Numbered from the stretch's first letter, positions 33,435-47,205 are shown. The stretch: 64,000 bases of DNA from Montifringilla adamsi (GCA_017590115.1 JAGGNK010009114.1:17071937-17135936), one strand, 5' to 3'. The notes: generated by a model not told the origin, from the letters alone. Translations and numbers: made by a program.

Positions 33435-36050
33435 TTAAATTTCTCAAATGAATAATTAATTTTTTTTTCTCTCTCTGAAAATGCTTTGTGGACTGCAGGA
33501 GTGAAAAAGCTTTTCGATATTTTTAATAAAAGACACTACTTTAGGAAAAGTTCGAGATTCTTGATTTCATTTTCTTTGGTACTGAATAAGTATGGAAGAG
33601 AGGAATAAAGTTAATTTCATTTGATAAACAATTTATGCAAAAAGGGTTTTGGAGAAAATGTTCACTTTCAAGACTTTGTATCAGGCCATTGTTCCCATGT
33701 CTTAGGTCAACTCTGAAGCCAAACTCCAAATTTATTCTCAGCAAATATGTGTGAATATTTTACTCCTAGCAAAATTGCTAAAATCTGAATCTCCCAAGGA
33801 GATTGAAATTAAAATCTCCCAAGGATGCTTATGGAAAAAATTGCACAAGATACAAGGCATGGCATAGTTCAGTGCTGGTGTTTCCCTGTGGGATTTGGGC
33901 ATTGTGTAACACACCAGTCCCTCACACAGACCACAGGAGACTGGGACTTGCTCTCTGTGATAAAGCTCAGAGATGCTACATGGTGAGTGATCACTACAGG
34001 TTTGCATAGATGCCAGTTTGCTACTGACTAAAGGCAAGTTTTAATGTTCTCATCCTAATACAAAATTGAGTTAATCTACTTATTCACTTGTGTTTTAATA
34101 TCTGATCAAATTCACCCTGTGGACTCAGAGTCCCTGGGGTTAGAAGTGACTGATCCACCAAGTTATATTGCACAGAGCTATAATAATCACAATAAAGTGA
34201 GATAAGTATTTGGCATGGAGTCTGGGAATGCAGGGCTGACCAGATATGTGGGATGAGACAAGGATGCTGTTTTGAGCTTTTTCACAATCTCCAGGTATGC
34301 AGCAGAGGATGGAAATGATTGTGACCAGATGCCAGCAGCCAGTGTCCTAAAAGTGCAAGTTTGATAGGTGAAAATGTTGAGTTGTAAATTCTTGGCTTCC
34401 CATGCCTTGTCCATCTTCCCCAGCTTTATGCTTGCCAGAAGGCAACCTTACCAAGGGCACCCTATGAAATCATCCTGTTTCTCTGTGTTTCTGGGTGGAG
34501 AGCAGAGGGGCTCAGACCAGGGTAGTCAGAGCTTCTGGACTCAGTAGAGAACCAAAGCAAGCACTGCAGTGTTTGTGCCAACACAAAATGCCACATTGCA
34601 CAGAATACAGCCTTTAATTCTACCAATTTCTTGTTTGACACAGGAAAACAGAGCGTGATTAAAAAATTGTGTCTTAACTGACTGCTCCATATTGTCATGC
34701 CAGAAACAATTAGCTTAACTAGAAAGTTAATTTAATTGCAAATGTGGATGGGCAAAGTGTGCCAGCCACTTCATTATCATTATTCTATGTTATTCCTAAT
34801 GCTTAGTGCTGTTTAATATGTTCTTATGGTATATGGTGGTGGAATTAAAAGATTGTCTCTGTAGCAGTTAAGGTTGCTACTGAAAATAACTTCCAGTCTC
34901 AGTTTTACATGTCTTTATCTGTGGGGCTTTTAAAGAACTTCTAATAGATTTTTCTAGCTTCTTTTTCACTTCTATGGATGAAAAAGAACAAAAGCAGAAG
35001 GACTGCCAGAGACATATGTAGCAGTACGAATTGACCACAGATATTTTATGGTAAAATATTCTGTATTTTTCTAGGGGAAGAGATTTTCCCTCAATTTTTT
35101 GTCACAAATGTATAGATATTATAATTTATTTCTGTAATTTTTACAAGCAAAAGAAATTTGCCTTGAAACAGTGGGTAAACACTCAAACCTGGATATTAAA
35201 ATGGCATCAAATAATTTCTCTACTTTCTGGTACAGCTAAACAATGGAATGGACTCTTGCAGTGGGAGTTTTTACGAATAAGCTCCTTTGGGGAGAAGAAT
35301 CACAAGGGAAAAACTAAAATTTGGTAGGGAAACACGCAAAATGTGACTTTTTTTCTTATGCAGTTACAATGGATAATGAGTCAGCCACTTTTTATCCATA
35401 GACATTGTTATTACTACTGTTTTACCTCATATTATTATATTTTACTGTGCTCTGCAATATTTTGTTACCTGCATTTTATTGCTGGTTTTAGATTTGATTA
35501 GATTTGAAGATTGCTGTGCAGTAAACACACTGCACTGGCAGAATTTATTGCTCTTCTCTTTGAATAGCTTTGAATCAAAGATCCATCCTTGTCCTTCTTT
35601 GCACTGGCAAAATTCTTTTATATGTGTCTTCTTTTTAAGCAGTATTTTGTAATGCAAAAAAAAAAAAAAAAGTAATACCTGCTACATCAGGCTTCATCAT
35701 GACAGTTCTAATGCACAATATTGAAGAGTGTGTGGGTTTTATATTCCTTATTGAACAAAAATTCAACCCCAAAGCCCTATAAAAATTTGGATCCAATGTG
35801 ATTTAAGACGCCCACCCTTTGGCAGGCTCCCCTGCCTGAAAAACTCAGCTTGAGACAGGGAGTGCTACCAAGGTTGAGTGACAGAGAAAATCATAATAAA
35901 ATGGTATTTGCTTTAGCAGCGTTGGCTGTAATCTTGTTTCGTGTACACCAGCTACAAAATGCATCTCAGCCCTCCTGCCTCAGACCATCAGCTGATCCTT
36001 GCTCTCAAGCTAAGCTGTCCTACCTGTGTTTTCTGGGTTTTTGGGAATAG
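33435..36050. other. unique non-coding DNA
   Basis: I see no gene. AATCTCCCAAGGA is duplicated at 33788-33800 and 33813-33825. Near 34690-34760 the AT-rich words AACAATTAGCTTAAC and GTTAATTTAATTGC could be homeodomain sites. From 34765 to 34865 the sequence TTATCATTATT, GCTTAGTGCTGTT and AAAAGATTGTCTCTG is weakly like the TTATTATT / CTAGGTGCTGTACAAA repeat seen at 14455 and 48640. A16 lies at 35656-35671. Confidence 0.55.
34765..34865 (+). repeat. possible third copy of the CTAGGTGCTGTACAAA repeat
   Basis: TTATCATTATTCTATG, then CTAATGCTTAGTGCTGTTTA, then AAAAGATTGTCTCTG follow the order of the family (TTATTATT, TGTGCTAGGTGCTGTACAAA, AAAAAGACAGTCCCTG) but are heavily decayed. This is a weak call. 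Confidence 0.3.
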
Positions 36051-36059
36051 TTGTTTGCT

Positions 36060-36370
36060 GTGGGGCACTAAGCCTTTGCTTGCCGCGGTACACGGTATTA
36101 GCTGACAGAATATCTTGGACTAAGCAGGCCACTCATCTGATCCAATATGTCATTTTTCATGTTCCCATAGAAACTTAGATTAATCGCTCATTCCTGATGC
36201 ATTTCTTGTACAATATTGTCATTTTGATGCTCTTTTGCTGCTAGTTTTGAAGGCAGCTTCAAATCCATTCAAGGAAATAGAGCCAACTTTGTGCTGCTTT
36301 TTAGCAGCAGGTACTTTGCCTGTAATGAGGAAAATCTCATTTTACAGAATTCTTGCAAGGTAAAGAAAAC
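36060..36370. promoter_or_regulatory. candidate conserved non-coding block
   Basis: This repeat-free block has a preserved, balanced composition and several CG pairs: TTGCCGCGGTACACGGTATT, GATCCAATATGTCATTTTTC, AGATTAATCGCTCATTCC, TTGTACAATATTGTCATTTT, GCTGCTTTTTAGCAGCAGG and CTGTAATGAGGAAAATCTC. GCTGCTTTTTAGCAGC is itself a 6-bp-arm hairpin. This is the texture of vertebrate conserved non-coding elements, inferred without alignment. Confidence 0.35.
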
Positions 36371-36374
36371 AGAG

Positions 36375-38520
36375 CTTCATCTCCTTAATGAGAGCTTTCT
36401 TATTCAAGAGCGCTTGACTGTAAAGAGTGCTATCCACAATGGTTAGTGTGGAGAGGAAACCTTAAGTAGAACATGCTATTGTGGCCTTTGAGCAGTTCCC
36501 ATCTCCTCTATTCAGAAAGCAGAGTTAACTGAGGATAGCAAGAACAAACTGTACATGCGCTTGAGAAAAAGAACTTGACTTGGCAAGTTGGCATAAGTGT
36601 AACACAATATATTACCACTTTCTGCTGGGCTTATTCTCTTACTGTCATTGACCAGATCTGTTCAATGGCTGCCATTTTCAGTTGCAAGTAGAAGAAATCC
36701 CAAATACAAACCCCCCCCCCCCCTCTACTTTCCAAGAAAGACAGTTTATGTAATCGATACTGGGTCTGTCTAGGAAGCTGTTCCGAAATTTGGGGGGTGG
36801 GGGGGATGCAGGGAGAAGAGTGAGGGCTGAAGGATGAAGGAACAAACATTAGACCTGACAAAGCTTGAAATATAAAACAAAAAAAGCATCTGCGAGGCAT
36901 AATAAAACAAAGTGTATATACGTGTTGTTCTCACAGAGTATTTGGCTGAGCCCGGGCAACGGGAAAGCATGCATAGCTAACGCTCCTGACTGTGTGAAAC
37001 CCTTTGTATACTCCAGAGTCTCTGCAAGAGACCTTGATTACAGAGTTTGGCATGATACCCAATACATTTTTTGGAATGGTTTCTTGTCCATCACTGACAC
37101 TCGTAATGAGAAATTTATACACCATCCAAAGCGGATAAATTAATTTCAAACACTTTTGACTTGGGTCAACAATGGCTATTGGCAGTGCCTATTATTTGCC
37201 TTTTTATTAAAAAAAAAAAAAACAACAAAACAAAACAAAGAGGAGAAATTGCTCTTCTTCACGGTGATAGCATGGTAAAGACCCCAAGTACAGTGGAGAT
37301 AGAATCTTGGCAACCACATATATAGGTCAGGATAGATTATTTCACTTTTCAATGTAAATGAAAGTAATTTTCTTCAGTATGAACAGTTTAATAAATTCCC
37401 AGGATGGTTTTCATTAAGAAATTTGCATATTGGCTAGTGTAAAAATTTCTGAAAGCAATCAGTTGGCAAAAATAATTTGATTCTACTTCTACTTTCTCAA
37501 TGCAGTTAATAGTCAAGGAATGAAGTATAAATTAGCTTTTCCTTTGAGAACTCCTTTTAAAACTTGGATGCTTAAGTTAGCCTTTTAAAGATGATAATTG
37601 TGCATATTCTCATGCAGATACACACACCAGAAATGGGGAAAAGGCATTAAAACACACCTACACACAAAAAAAACGTGGATTGGAAGCAAACAAGAAAATT
37701 GCTACATCTCCTTGGGAGATATTGAAATTATGGGGACATACAGATAAATTACTGGTAAGTTCCCATTATGTGCAGCCAAATTAGATAATTTACTTAAATT
37801 CTTTAAGTCAATGTAAATTCCAGGGTTTTGACTTATCTTAGACTTTTTCAGTGTGTTTTATTTTGTACATGCAAGGTACATGGATTTATTGAAGGCAAAG
37901 CCCTGTTTATATACCAGAGGAATCCAAATGCAAGAATCTGCTAGCTTCTAAAATATAACTAGAGAACGTAATGTAAATAAATTCTTTCAGTTTTCAGAGC
38001 CATATGATAAAAGAAAAACATAATGCCAGAAAATATTAAAAGGTGAAAAATAAAAATAGGATGTGGATTTTAAGGAAATGTAAAATATGACAAATAATCA
38101 GTCAGGATTATGGAGTGTGAACACAGATGATACTGCATGTGCACTTTTATTTTGTGTTTCAGTTAGCTTCTTTGTGCAGGAACTGTTTATGGTTTTGATT
38201 TAGGCTTATGCCTGAAATTTCGGCCGTGTTGCAATAGGAATGGCAAAAATGGTATATGTGATTTTTCTGAGAACTGCTTTGGAGGCTTTTATTCCCCCTA
38301 AAAAGGCCGATTTCCCTTTTATCTCCCTTCTTACCTACCTGCTTCCTTTGTGCAAGTAGGATTGCCGGAGGAAGGCGGTAGCTCTGAGTGCCTCGGCGGT
38401 TTGGGGTTGGAAGGATGCTCCATGCAGCTGATACGCTGGCTGCACTGTGCATAGTGACAACTGAAACACGAATCCTGGGATGCTGTGCTGGTAGGTCCTG
38501 ATGGCATCGCATGGACACCC
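36375..38520. other. unique AT-rich non-coding DNA
   Basis: No gene or repeat family is recognisable. C13 lies at 36711-36723, with a G-rich stretch just after (36790-36806). A14 followed by (CAAAA)-type units spans 37209-37240. Confidence 0.6.
37209..37240. repeat. A14 plus CAAAA-type simple repeat
   Basis: Fourteen A are followed by CAACAAAACAAAACAAAG. This is simple sequence. Confidence 0.9.
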
Positions 38521-38524
38521 ATTA

Positions 38525-38615
38525 TTAGGGAAGAACCAGAGCAGGTTTTCAGATGAGCTCAGACTAGATGATCTAATGGTCCCATCTGGCCTTAAAATCT
38601 GTGAGTCTATGAAAG
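38525..38615 (+). mobile_element. CR1 LINE 3' terminus
   Basis: CAGACTAGATGATCTAATGG, then TCCCATCTGGCCTTAAAATC, then TGTGAGTCTATGAAAG match the CR1 3' end. Its hallmark is ACTAGATGATC-(A)TAATGGTCCCTTCTGGCCTTAAAATCTATGA followed by octamer repeats of ATTCTATG type. The terminal repeat here is reduced to one decayed unit. Like nearly all CR1 copies it is heavily 5'-truncated. The left boundary, around 38525, is approximate. Confidence 0.85.
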
Positions 38616-38619
38616 ACAG

Positions 38620-40965
38620 TCCTGCAGTTATAAGCATTTTAGAACTGTCAATTCCAGATTTACTTCAGTGTAAGAGGCAATTGCTTCCATGCTGAAATGC
38701 TCAGTTATGTATTATGTGCACGGTAGCATAAATGCTCTATAAAATAGAGATATGCAGTGTGAGCAAGGCACAACAAAGCAGGGCAGAGCAGTTCATTGTA
38801 AAAATAATGAGGAGAGATGATGCTTATATTTGTAGAAGGCAGTTGTTTGAAAGAGATTTGAGAAAGGAGTAGAGTGTATTTGGGAAAGAAGAAAGAATGC
38901 ATTCCCCCAAACATGAAAGATACTAAAGCTGCAAAGCCAAAGAAAGAGAGAAAGAAGCAGCAAGAGGAAAAAGGGGGTGAGTGAGACAGCAAGAAATTAA
39001 AAAGGACCAAGAGTAGCAGACAGTGAAGTTGCAGGATACAGAGGACGAATACAACTTGTTTATTCAATCCCTTTATCATTATAGGACTGTGCTTGTATGT
39101 CACAAGCTGTCAGTGGCTCAGCTGCTATGCTTTCTTCAATTCCCCAGCTAAAATATAGGAAGGGAGAGAACTGGGATGGGGGGAAAGGTGGGAGGTGAGG
39201 GAAAGGTATTTTTTTGGTTTTCCTTATTAATGGAGCTGGGTGTTGGAGGGCATGCTTGAAGTACGGGTCCTGAGGCTAAGAGGGGCCCTGGCAAGTATGT
39301 GGCAGCTCATCAGAAAGAGCTGACTGGCTAATACTGAAAAGAAGGGCTGCGGGGTCTTTTCCCCAGCACCTTCAGGGGAGGGTTGTGTAGGCACAGTTGT
39401 ATTGTAGTCATGTGCAGTTGTATTAGCCAGTCTCACTCTGTTCTTAATTTTTGTTTTTATATTTGAGATGAATATTCAACTCTTTGCTGCCCTTGAGTAT
39501 CCAAGTGCACTTCTTTTTTGTTTTTTTAATTTTTTTTTCCCAATATACTGTGGATTAATGTTAAACATGCTGAGAGGGTAGAGCCTCCTTGTTGGTGCAG
39601 ATGTCTGCAGTTGAACTGTTTCCTCAAAGATCTTTCCCAAACAGCTCAGCAGCCACAGTGCTCTTGCAAACACAGCAAAGCCTGTGCTGGAAATACGTAT
39701 GCTCCTGAAGCAGGCTGCACAATTCTAACGATAGAAAAATACACTTTGTTGAGATGAGAATTTCTTTCTGTAATCTCAACAATTTGGAGGAATTTTTGCT
39801 GTAAGATTCAGTGGTTAGAATAGCTTTTTTCTGGGAGAATGAGGTTATTTTTTCTGTGGTTGTCAACTGCTTTCACCTGAGATGCTGGAGATGGTTTAAG
39901 ACAGTGTTCCTCTAAACTCACAAAATCCTAAGCCTTATTCCTTGAGCTAATCAAAGGAGCGTGATAGTCACTTGACTATTATCTATGATACAGTATCTTG
40001 GGGTTTTTTTCTACAAAAACAGTGAAATGGCCAGAATTTGAATAGTCAAATATTTGTGCTATTTATTTTGTTTTGTTTATTTTGCAAACCAGTTGTTTCC
40101 TCACCAGTTCCTAATTCCCCTATCTCTGTTTGGCTCAGGCAATAAGGAAAGGTGCTATAAGGTGTGGCATGGCAAGGATGGGATTACGATTTTATTACCG
40201 TTTTCCCCACAATCACAGAAAGCAGAAGTTGATTATCTTGTAATTGGTATCTCTCTAGGGTGATGCATTTCTTAATTCCTTGTATGTGATGGCACTATCT
40301 AGTTACACTGAACAGACTACCTGCTGATTACTGCTTCTGGGATTTACTGATAATGCTGAATGCCAGAATCTTTCTTAACTGTGAGTGAAAGAATTAATTT
40401 CCACTGTCTTCATTTACTTTCTAGTGACAGTTAACACTGTATCTAGATTTCATTGTTTCAAAGCAAAGATACTAAGAAATCTCTTCAGAACAGAGCAGAC
40501 AGGATTTGCTTGCACTTTTTATCTGTTGCTTTGATGGGACAGGGAATTATTTTCTTTCTAGCTGAATATCTTTGACTTGCTGTTCACTCTTAATAAAGCA
40601 GCCAGGTTTTACCATCAGGGGCACTTTCCCTTGTGTCTTTGGAGATGGATGTTATCTCTAAAGTCAAAACTGTGTACAGATTTCTTTGGTGTTTCAGAAG
40701 ATGTTCATCCAGGGATTTTATCTTGGGCTTTTTTGCAACCTAGCTGACAGAACACTTTTTGTTTCCTTTGGGATAATAAACTCTCTCAGTGTTATTTCTC
40801 ACAAATTAATTTTATTTAAAATATAACCGATGGGGAGTAAGTAGGGCCAGGCACATTCAGACCTGGTGTAAGGGGTAGAGTGCAACTATTTACTGGAGAG
40901 CAGTGGCAGAAGTGAAATGGGCCCCAAAAGATTCCCTCTTACAAGTTGGCTCCCTGGCACACCTC
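38620..40965. other. unique non-coding DNA
   Basis: No gene is seen. A purine-rich tract at 38860-39010 opens a 132-codon minus-strand frame that is compositional. The rest is ordinary AT-rich sequence. Confidence 0.6.
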
Positions 40966-40969
40966 CTCC

Positions 40970-41480
40970 CCTGGCCAGAATACCGCAACCCATGCGGCTG
41001 CTTGGTTGTGAACTGGGGTGCTCCTGACGGGCCGGGCAGGGCTTTGCTAGTAAACAGTGAGTGGTGGGGATGAATGGGGCTGGGGGATGGGGTGGGAGGG
41101 GAAGGGAAGGGAAGGGGGCAGTGATATATTCCTGCCGCCGGGAAGCAAAGCGGAACCATGCGCCGGGTATCATTGCATAACAGATGATGTATTGTACAGC
41201 CTGTACCCTCTCCTAAAGAGCAGAGGTGGGCACGCCAAGGAAGGCTTGAGCCTGGCTCCTGGTGAGTGCCTGGCTCTGGCCTGCCTCCATGGCTGTGAAT
41301 AAAGACAAGTTAAGGAAGAGGCAAAGGGAGCATGCTGGCATCGACGTACTCCCCGTTACTCACAGTAACGAGATTGTTGTGAGGGTGAAACAAAGCCTTG
41401 CTGTGGGCAAGGGACGGGCTTTTCTTGCCACAGAGTGGAAAGCCCGGGAGACCTGCTCTCTCCAGTGTCTCCCTGCACAT
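40970..41480. other. GC-rich patch with CpG cluster and small stem-loop
   Basis: This stretch is distinctly richer in G, C and CG than its flanks, for example GACGGGCCGGGCAGGG, CTGCCGCCGGGAAGC and ATGCGCCGGGTATC. A GGGAAGGGAAGGG simple repeat lies at 41097-41118. A 7-bp stem-loop CGTTACT-CAC-AGTAACG lies at 41354-41370. It falls short of a CpG island. A first exon or a small promoter is possible, but I see no TATA box, splice signal or coding match to support one. The long frames here (up to 159 codons) are explained by low AT content. Confidence 0.45.
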
Positions 41481-41484
41481 CTCA

Positions 41485-44400
41485 GAGCCTCCTCTTCCCC
41501 AGGCAGAAGGGTGGGAGGTCTCCTAACAACATTCCTTCAAGAACATGGGAACTTGCTGCCTTTTACCCCTTCGGAGCCCCAAACACGGTGCTGCTTTCTG
41601 GCATCATGTGCAGGCTCTAGCAGCTACTGCCACCTCAGCCCAGGGCAGCAGGACCAGTGTGCCGCTCCTACCTGCACAGCTCAGAGCACAGCTGTCTCCA
41701 GATCAGGGTTTGCAAAAATGCAGCTCATCTTCAGCCTTTAAACATTTAGCAATGAGCAGAAAATGGGTCTGTAAAAAAATCCCAACAAGATAGAATACAG
41801 AGGGGATGTCTTTTCCCTCTTTGTGGCAGATCAAACACATTTATCTAAGGTTTTAATTTCTTTTCCTTTCACATCATAGTGAGGATCTTCAGCAGGGAAC
41901 GGAACAGCCGGGTGATATATTTTTGGGCTATAACTTGAGAACAAAAGCTCATTAGGACTCAAAGATTTTATATGGATAACACCACCCACGGTTACTTTAG
42001 ATAGGGTAGAAATGTTTTTATGCTTTAGGGCACAAACTAGCTATTAAATTACTAGGAACTACAAATATCTACTAGACATATCGATGGGAGTGCAAGCAGA
42101 ACGCAGAGTACTACATAAAATAATTACATACAGCACAGCTAATATTAGATCACATGAAAGTACATGACTGTTCTATAAAAATCATTTGCCTCTCTTTATT
42201 GGACATTGATTGAGGGTGGCATTGGTGTTGTACAGGGAGATGCTGACCTAGCTTTCAAAGAGACAAAACCCTGTAGCCTCTGCCAGCATTTCTCGGCATG
42301 GCTGTGCCACTGGAACTGCCAGAGGAGCCAAGTTTCCTCAACTAGAATGAGTCCTCTCTTTTCTGTGGCTAGGTGGGATGTAGGAAACCCAAATGAGAGG
42401 GGATGGATTATCCATCATGCTGAGGATCCACCAAGCAAGCGTGTCCTTGACGTGTGAGCCTGAATTGGGGTCGGTGACAAGGACAACTCTGACATCATAT
42501 GAGTCATGTGAGGAGGGAGGGGTGTCGCTGCCTCCTGACGGGGGGACGCATCTGTTCCACGCTAGCTCGTGAGATGTGAAGAGGTTGCAGTGCTAAGATG
42601 CACATAGGGAGAGTGGGAGTGTGCCGCTTAGCAGGGCTTTTTTGAGTTTGGGAATCTCATTGGAGCTGCCTCTCTTCTGCTCTGTGATTGCCACCCCTCA
42701 GGCGCAGGTGGTTGTTGGACCAGTGCTGGCATGGTGGCAGAGGGGCCAGGGGCCAGGCTGGTGTGAGAGAGCACTGCAGGAAAGTCAGGGCCAGGTTTCC
42801 CACCTCTGTGAGACTTTGGAGGTCTGTGTGTTGTCCCTCAGGGGTGCCTGAAGGATAAAGGAAGAAAACCTTAAAGAAGGTCTTGTAGGGTTCATTTCTA
42901 TTAATTAGAGGGCATATAGACCTTGGAGTAGCTAGCTGCCTGGTGTTCCCACTAGAAAAGGCACACTTTCATTTGCTAATAACTTTACTGAGCTGAGAAG
43001 TCAGGGCATGTGTACAAATGACTCTTTCTAAGCTGCCATGTCTTTCCCTTTGTGCATCAGCACTGTGCACTCTGTAAGAAAACATTCTTCTGAAGAGAAA
43101 AGACCTAGTATGTGAACTTTATAATTAAGATCACCTAACAAGTGACTCCACTGACAAGTGGGGTCAGTTCTAGCTGCAGAACTGTAAATATTTAATTTTC
43201 TGACTTATTTCTTCAGCTTTGTTATGTGGTGGCAGAGAGCTAGGTCCTGGGAAAAGGTGGTGAAATAAAATGTCTTCCCTCAAGTATTTTAGGTGTGTGC
43301 AGTGAATACTCATACGAGCTTCACTGATAGTTACAATTAGGTTTGTATTAGTTTTTAAAATAATTTTTGTGGTTATTACCTGAAAGCTAATAGTTTTGAA
43401 GAAGACAAGATGATGGGCAGCATGGGGAAGTCAGGAGGGTATGTGTTTGCAAATCTAACAGCAGGAATATGCTGAGGTCAGTCACTGTATGCCAACTGAA
43501 GTGCAGTGGTTGCAAGAGGGCAGTTCTGGTATGAAAAGGTTAAAAAAGCAAAGGGAAGTGATGAGATATTACATGCTTAGTAATCTGAAGAAAAGGGAGC
43601 TGATGGGGAAAATGTAAAGAAAAAGCTGATACAGTCTAGCAAGGGATGAAGAAAAGACCCTTAGAAAGTTCTTGGTGGATATTGAATTAAAACAGAAATA
43701 GAGAATTTGCCATGGGTTGAAGTGGATATTAAGCAACCTGCATACAGAGGGCAGTGGTTTGTATTTCTGCCTGAGATTAAGAAATGACAAGGTGTAGAGG
43801 AAGTAAAGAGGATAATACAGATGTTGCTGGGAACTACTGTGATAATTCCCCTGTTGTGGATAACTGGCAAAACCTGAAGGCAGAGCCCTCAGCATTTGCA
43901 TGCAAAATGAATGCTACTTGACTTCAGGTGCTTGACCACCACAGGCATGTGAGCACAGAATGGAACCAATGGAAGTAAAAAATCCTACTCCCCCAAGCAT
44001 GGGTGGTGACTTGGGGATGCTGTGTGCAGACTTAGGGAGCAGCCATGCCTGTATCCTGTCTGTAGGGTTTCTGTTCTGGTTAGGGCCTGAGAAGTGAACT
44101 TCAAGGAGAAAAACATTTGCAGGGGAACTTGACCCAGTGCAGCTGCATTTGCTGTAGTGTCTGCTTCTACTCTGCAAGACTCTGTCATAGAAAACTCATA
44201 CCTAACAGTCATTTGCATACTTTATTTTTTTAGTGTGAAATTTTCCTTGGGAGCATAAGCTGGAAAAGTTTTGGGTACAGCTGGATAGTACAAAAGCCAC
44301 AATTTATATCTTATCAAAATCATGAAGGAATTTTGTGAACCAAGTAAAAAGACAGATGTGCAAGGTTGGGGCTTCGGTCCAGCTGAATTTCAGAGGTTGT

Positions 44401-47205
44401 GTATAAGTGCAAGAATGATAGCTTCTCACAAGAAAAGACTCAGTTTTGTGTATTGGAATTCTCACTGAGCTCTACTCTAAAGCCAGCATCATAAGTACTC
44501 ATAATGCTCTAACACCCAGTAGCCCAGCTTGTACTGGGACCCTGTTGCTCTTGGCAGTTGTCACACAGGGTGAGAACCAAAGCTCCTCCTGATAGATTGC
44601 AGACAGCATGGAATGAACAAGTGTGCTTCTGATGTGTCCTAGTTCAAAGAGCAAGCCAGTGGAATTCCAGGGACTTAGAGCCTGCCTGATTATGGGGATT
44701 TTCTGTTTGTATCTCTTGGGGCTTTAAGCACATCTTTGGACCTTAACATGCGTATTTTCCCCAGTCTGCTGCTGGTGCCCTGTTGTGCATCTCTACTTAT
44801 GGTAAGAGAGAGGAAAATCACGACAAGCTCAGCCTCCTCCACTTGGAGAGGGCCACCCCATGGTCTATCCCAACAGCTTCCTCCTCCCCAGCAGCCCTTC
44901 ACAGGCTGCTTCACCATGCTGGCTTAGTTGCACAAAATCCTTTCTTAGGCTTTAAAACTGATGCAATTTACTCTTATTTTCTTCAGTGTTTTGTTTTTGT
45001 TTTCCCTTTTCTTTTCTTTTTCCTCAAAGGAAAGCCCCTAAATATTGCAGTATCATTTATAAAATTCCTCCTTCTCTTTCCCATTTTCTCTGATCTTCCT
45101 TGCTGCATGTCTTTGGGTCTGGACTGGATACTTATCCAGGAAAATGCTGGAAACATTACCTGTAAAGTGGTCACAGCCACAGTAAAATGTGAGGAAACAA
45201 TGAAGGTGTTTGGACTTGCTTCTTTTCTTATGCAAAGATCTTTCAAACAAATAGCCTTGAGAATTTTGTTATATTTCAGTCCTGTATGCAGCCCTAAAGT
45301 AACCCCCATAAATATATAGCTTCTGCTTTAATGGCTCTCCCAACACTGATTTTCTTATTAATCTCCCTAGCAATACTTAAAAAAATGCTTGACTGTGGTT
45401 ACGCAGATTGTCTGATGTGATCACTAGCAATTATGCTAATCACAGTCTTCTCACAGTTCTTTCCCATCTGTTTTATCCACCTATGGATACTTAGAGTGAT
45501 ATAAATGATAAGAGAGGCTCTGATCACATCATGCTTTCACTTACTAGTTGATGTATGACCAAAGATTTTGCATATATAGACTAGGTAGAGGACAAGGAGT
45601 GAGAGAAAGGAAGTTACAGAGTACTACCATTTTCTATGGAAGAGGAATAAATAACTTTCCAGGGATGCCTGTGGCAGAGCTGTAGATCTGTGGCAGGCCT
45701 TTGGAAAACCTTTGCATACAGGTATGAAGCCATTTAGGCTGAGCATCACTTAAAGGGAGTATAGGGGGGAAGACAGCCTCTATGCTGTCATTTACTGAAA
45801 CTGGAGAGAGAGGAATGCAAGGGCAAGGAGCATATTTTGTTTGCCTGACCCTCTGATGTCATTAGCTGTAGGTGGAGGATAATAAAACATTGTTTTCTTT
45901 GCTGAAGACCTGCAGTTTGCCAAGTGCAACTGGGTTAGTGAAGACACACACTATTCAAAATGCCAGCCTCGAAGAGAGAGGCAGTGCAGCTGGCACCTAC
46001 CCCTGAAAGCAAAGGAATCCTTTTTCCTACAGGGAGATCTCAGTCATCCTCCACTCTACAGCATTACTTCTGCAGCCCAGTGACAGTGCTGCCTCTCAGC
46101 ATCTGGGGAGAGAACAGGATGACCAACAGGGCATGTGGCTGTGATGTGTCTAAAATTGTTAATGTCAGGGCAGTAAAGCCTACTTTGGGGGAGGAGGCTG
46201 AAGACTCTGCAGTGGCATTTTGGCCTGAAGGTCCAGACTGGTGAGAGCTGCATCCCTGATTACTCACATGGGGACTGCAGAGAAGGGGCACAACAGGACT
46301 AGATAAGAGGACAACATATTTTTGGGTGGTAAAGTGTATCCTCTCAAAAGCTCTTGGCAGCTGAAAAGAGCTCTGTGCTTTCGCACCTCAGTGCCTCACT
46401 AACCTCCGATGCGACAATGAAAGAGATCTCAAAGAAGCACTTGTGTGTAGGATATTGCACTGCTTCAGGAAACTGAAGCAAAGGTTTATGACATTAATTG
46501 CTGTGGTGAATGGCAGTAACTTGTTTGGAAAGTAATGGCCTGCTCCTTTTTCCCCTTTATAAATTTTTCCTGTCTTTATGGGGAGACTTAGTGCTTGGGA
46601 GAAATGAAGTGTGGCCAGTAAAGCCTGGACAAGGAAACTGCTGGAGTTCCCAGGTGGAGATGGGATCTGCTGCAAAGTGGAATCCTTAGTATGTCAAAAG
46701 TGTCTCAAATTCATGAAAAATGCTTCCGTACCTATTTTTCATTACATTTGACTGCGTACAAATGATGAACCTCTTGAAACAGGAAATGTGTTTTCATTAT
46801 GTGTATGGACACACCTATCAGACTGGGGCCCCAGCTCTGACCTGAGTGTGTAGATGCTACCTTGATAAATGACAATTACTTTTCTAAAAAACTTGGATTA
46901 ATCTTGGACACAAAAAAACCACTGCAGCATTCACTTGGAGATCATTTATGGCCATTGGAGAGAAGATCATGCTTTGGTGGAATATTACCTGTCAGAAAAG
47001 AACCCCTAGACCAAGAATCTTTCAGGGCTTTATATGACATTCAGTAAAATCATATCCGTCAGGAGATGCTTTCCTGCAGCAGATCCAGGTCCATGTCCCA
47101 TTTCCGGCTAATACAACACACAATGGGACTACAGATTTTGAAGGAAATAAATTCTTTCCAAGCAGTTGTCGAAACTGTTGAGTCTAGGGAAATATATAGA
47201 GATGG
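41485..47205. other. long unique non-coding stretch
   Basis: No gene is recognisable. The longest frame in the window, 178 codons at 44783-45319, passes through a pyrimidine-rich tract (44990-45025) and has no recognisable domain. The segment 41930-42180 is AT-rich with words such as GCTAATATTAGATC and could be regulatory. The purine-rich segment 43380-43930 again opens minus-strand frames. Confidence 0.55.

Noticed and set aside
41262..41741. 159-codon plus-strand frame
   Set aside because: It lies in a GC-rich patch where stop codons are rarer, overlaps other open phases and shows no domain.
44783..45319. Longest open frame in the window (178 codons, plus)
   Set aside because: It has no recognisable domain, passes through a pyrimidine-rich tract giving a run of Phe/Leu, and has no splice or promoter context. 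Chance is the simplest reading.
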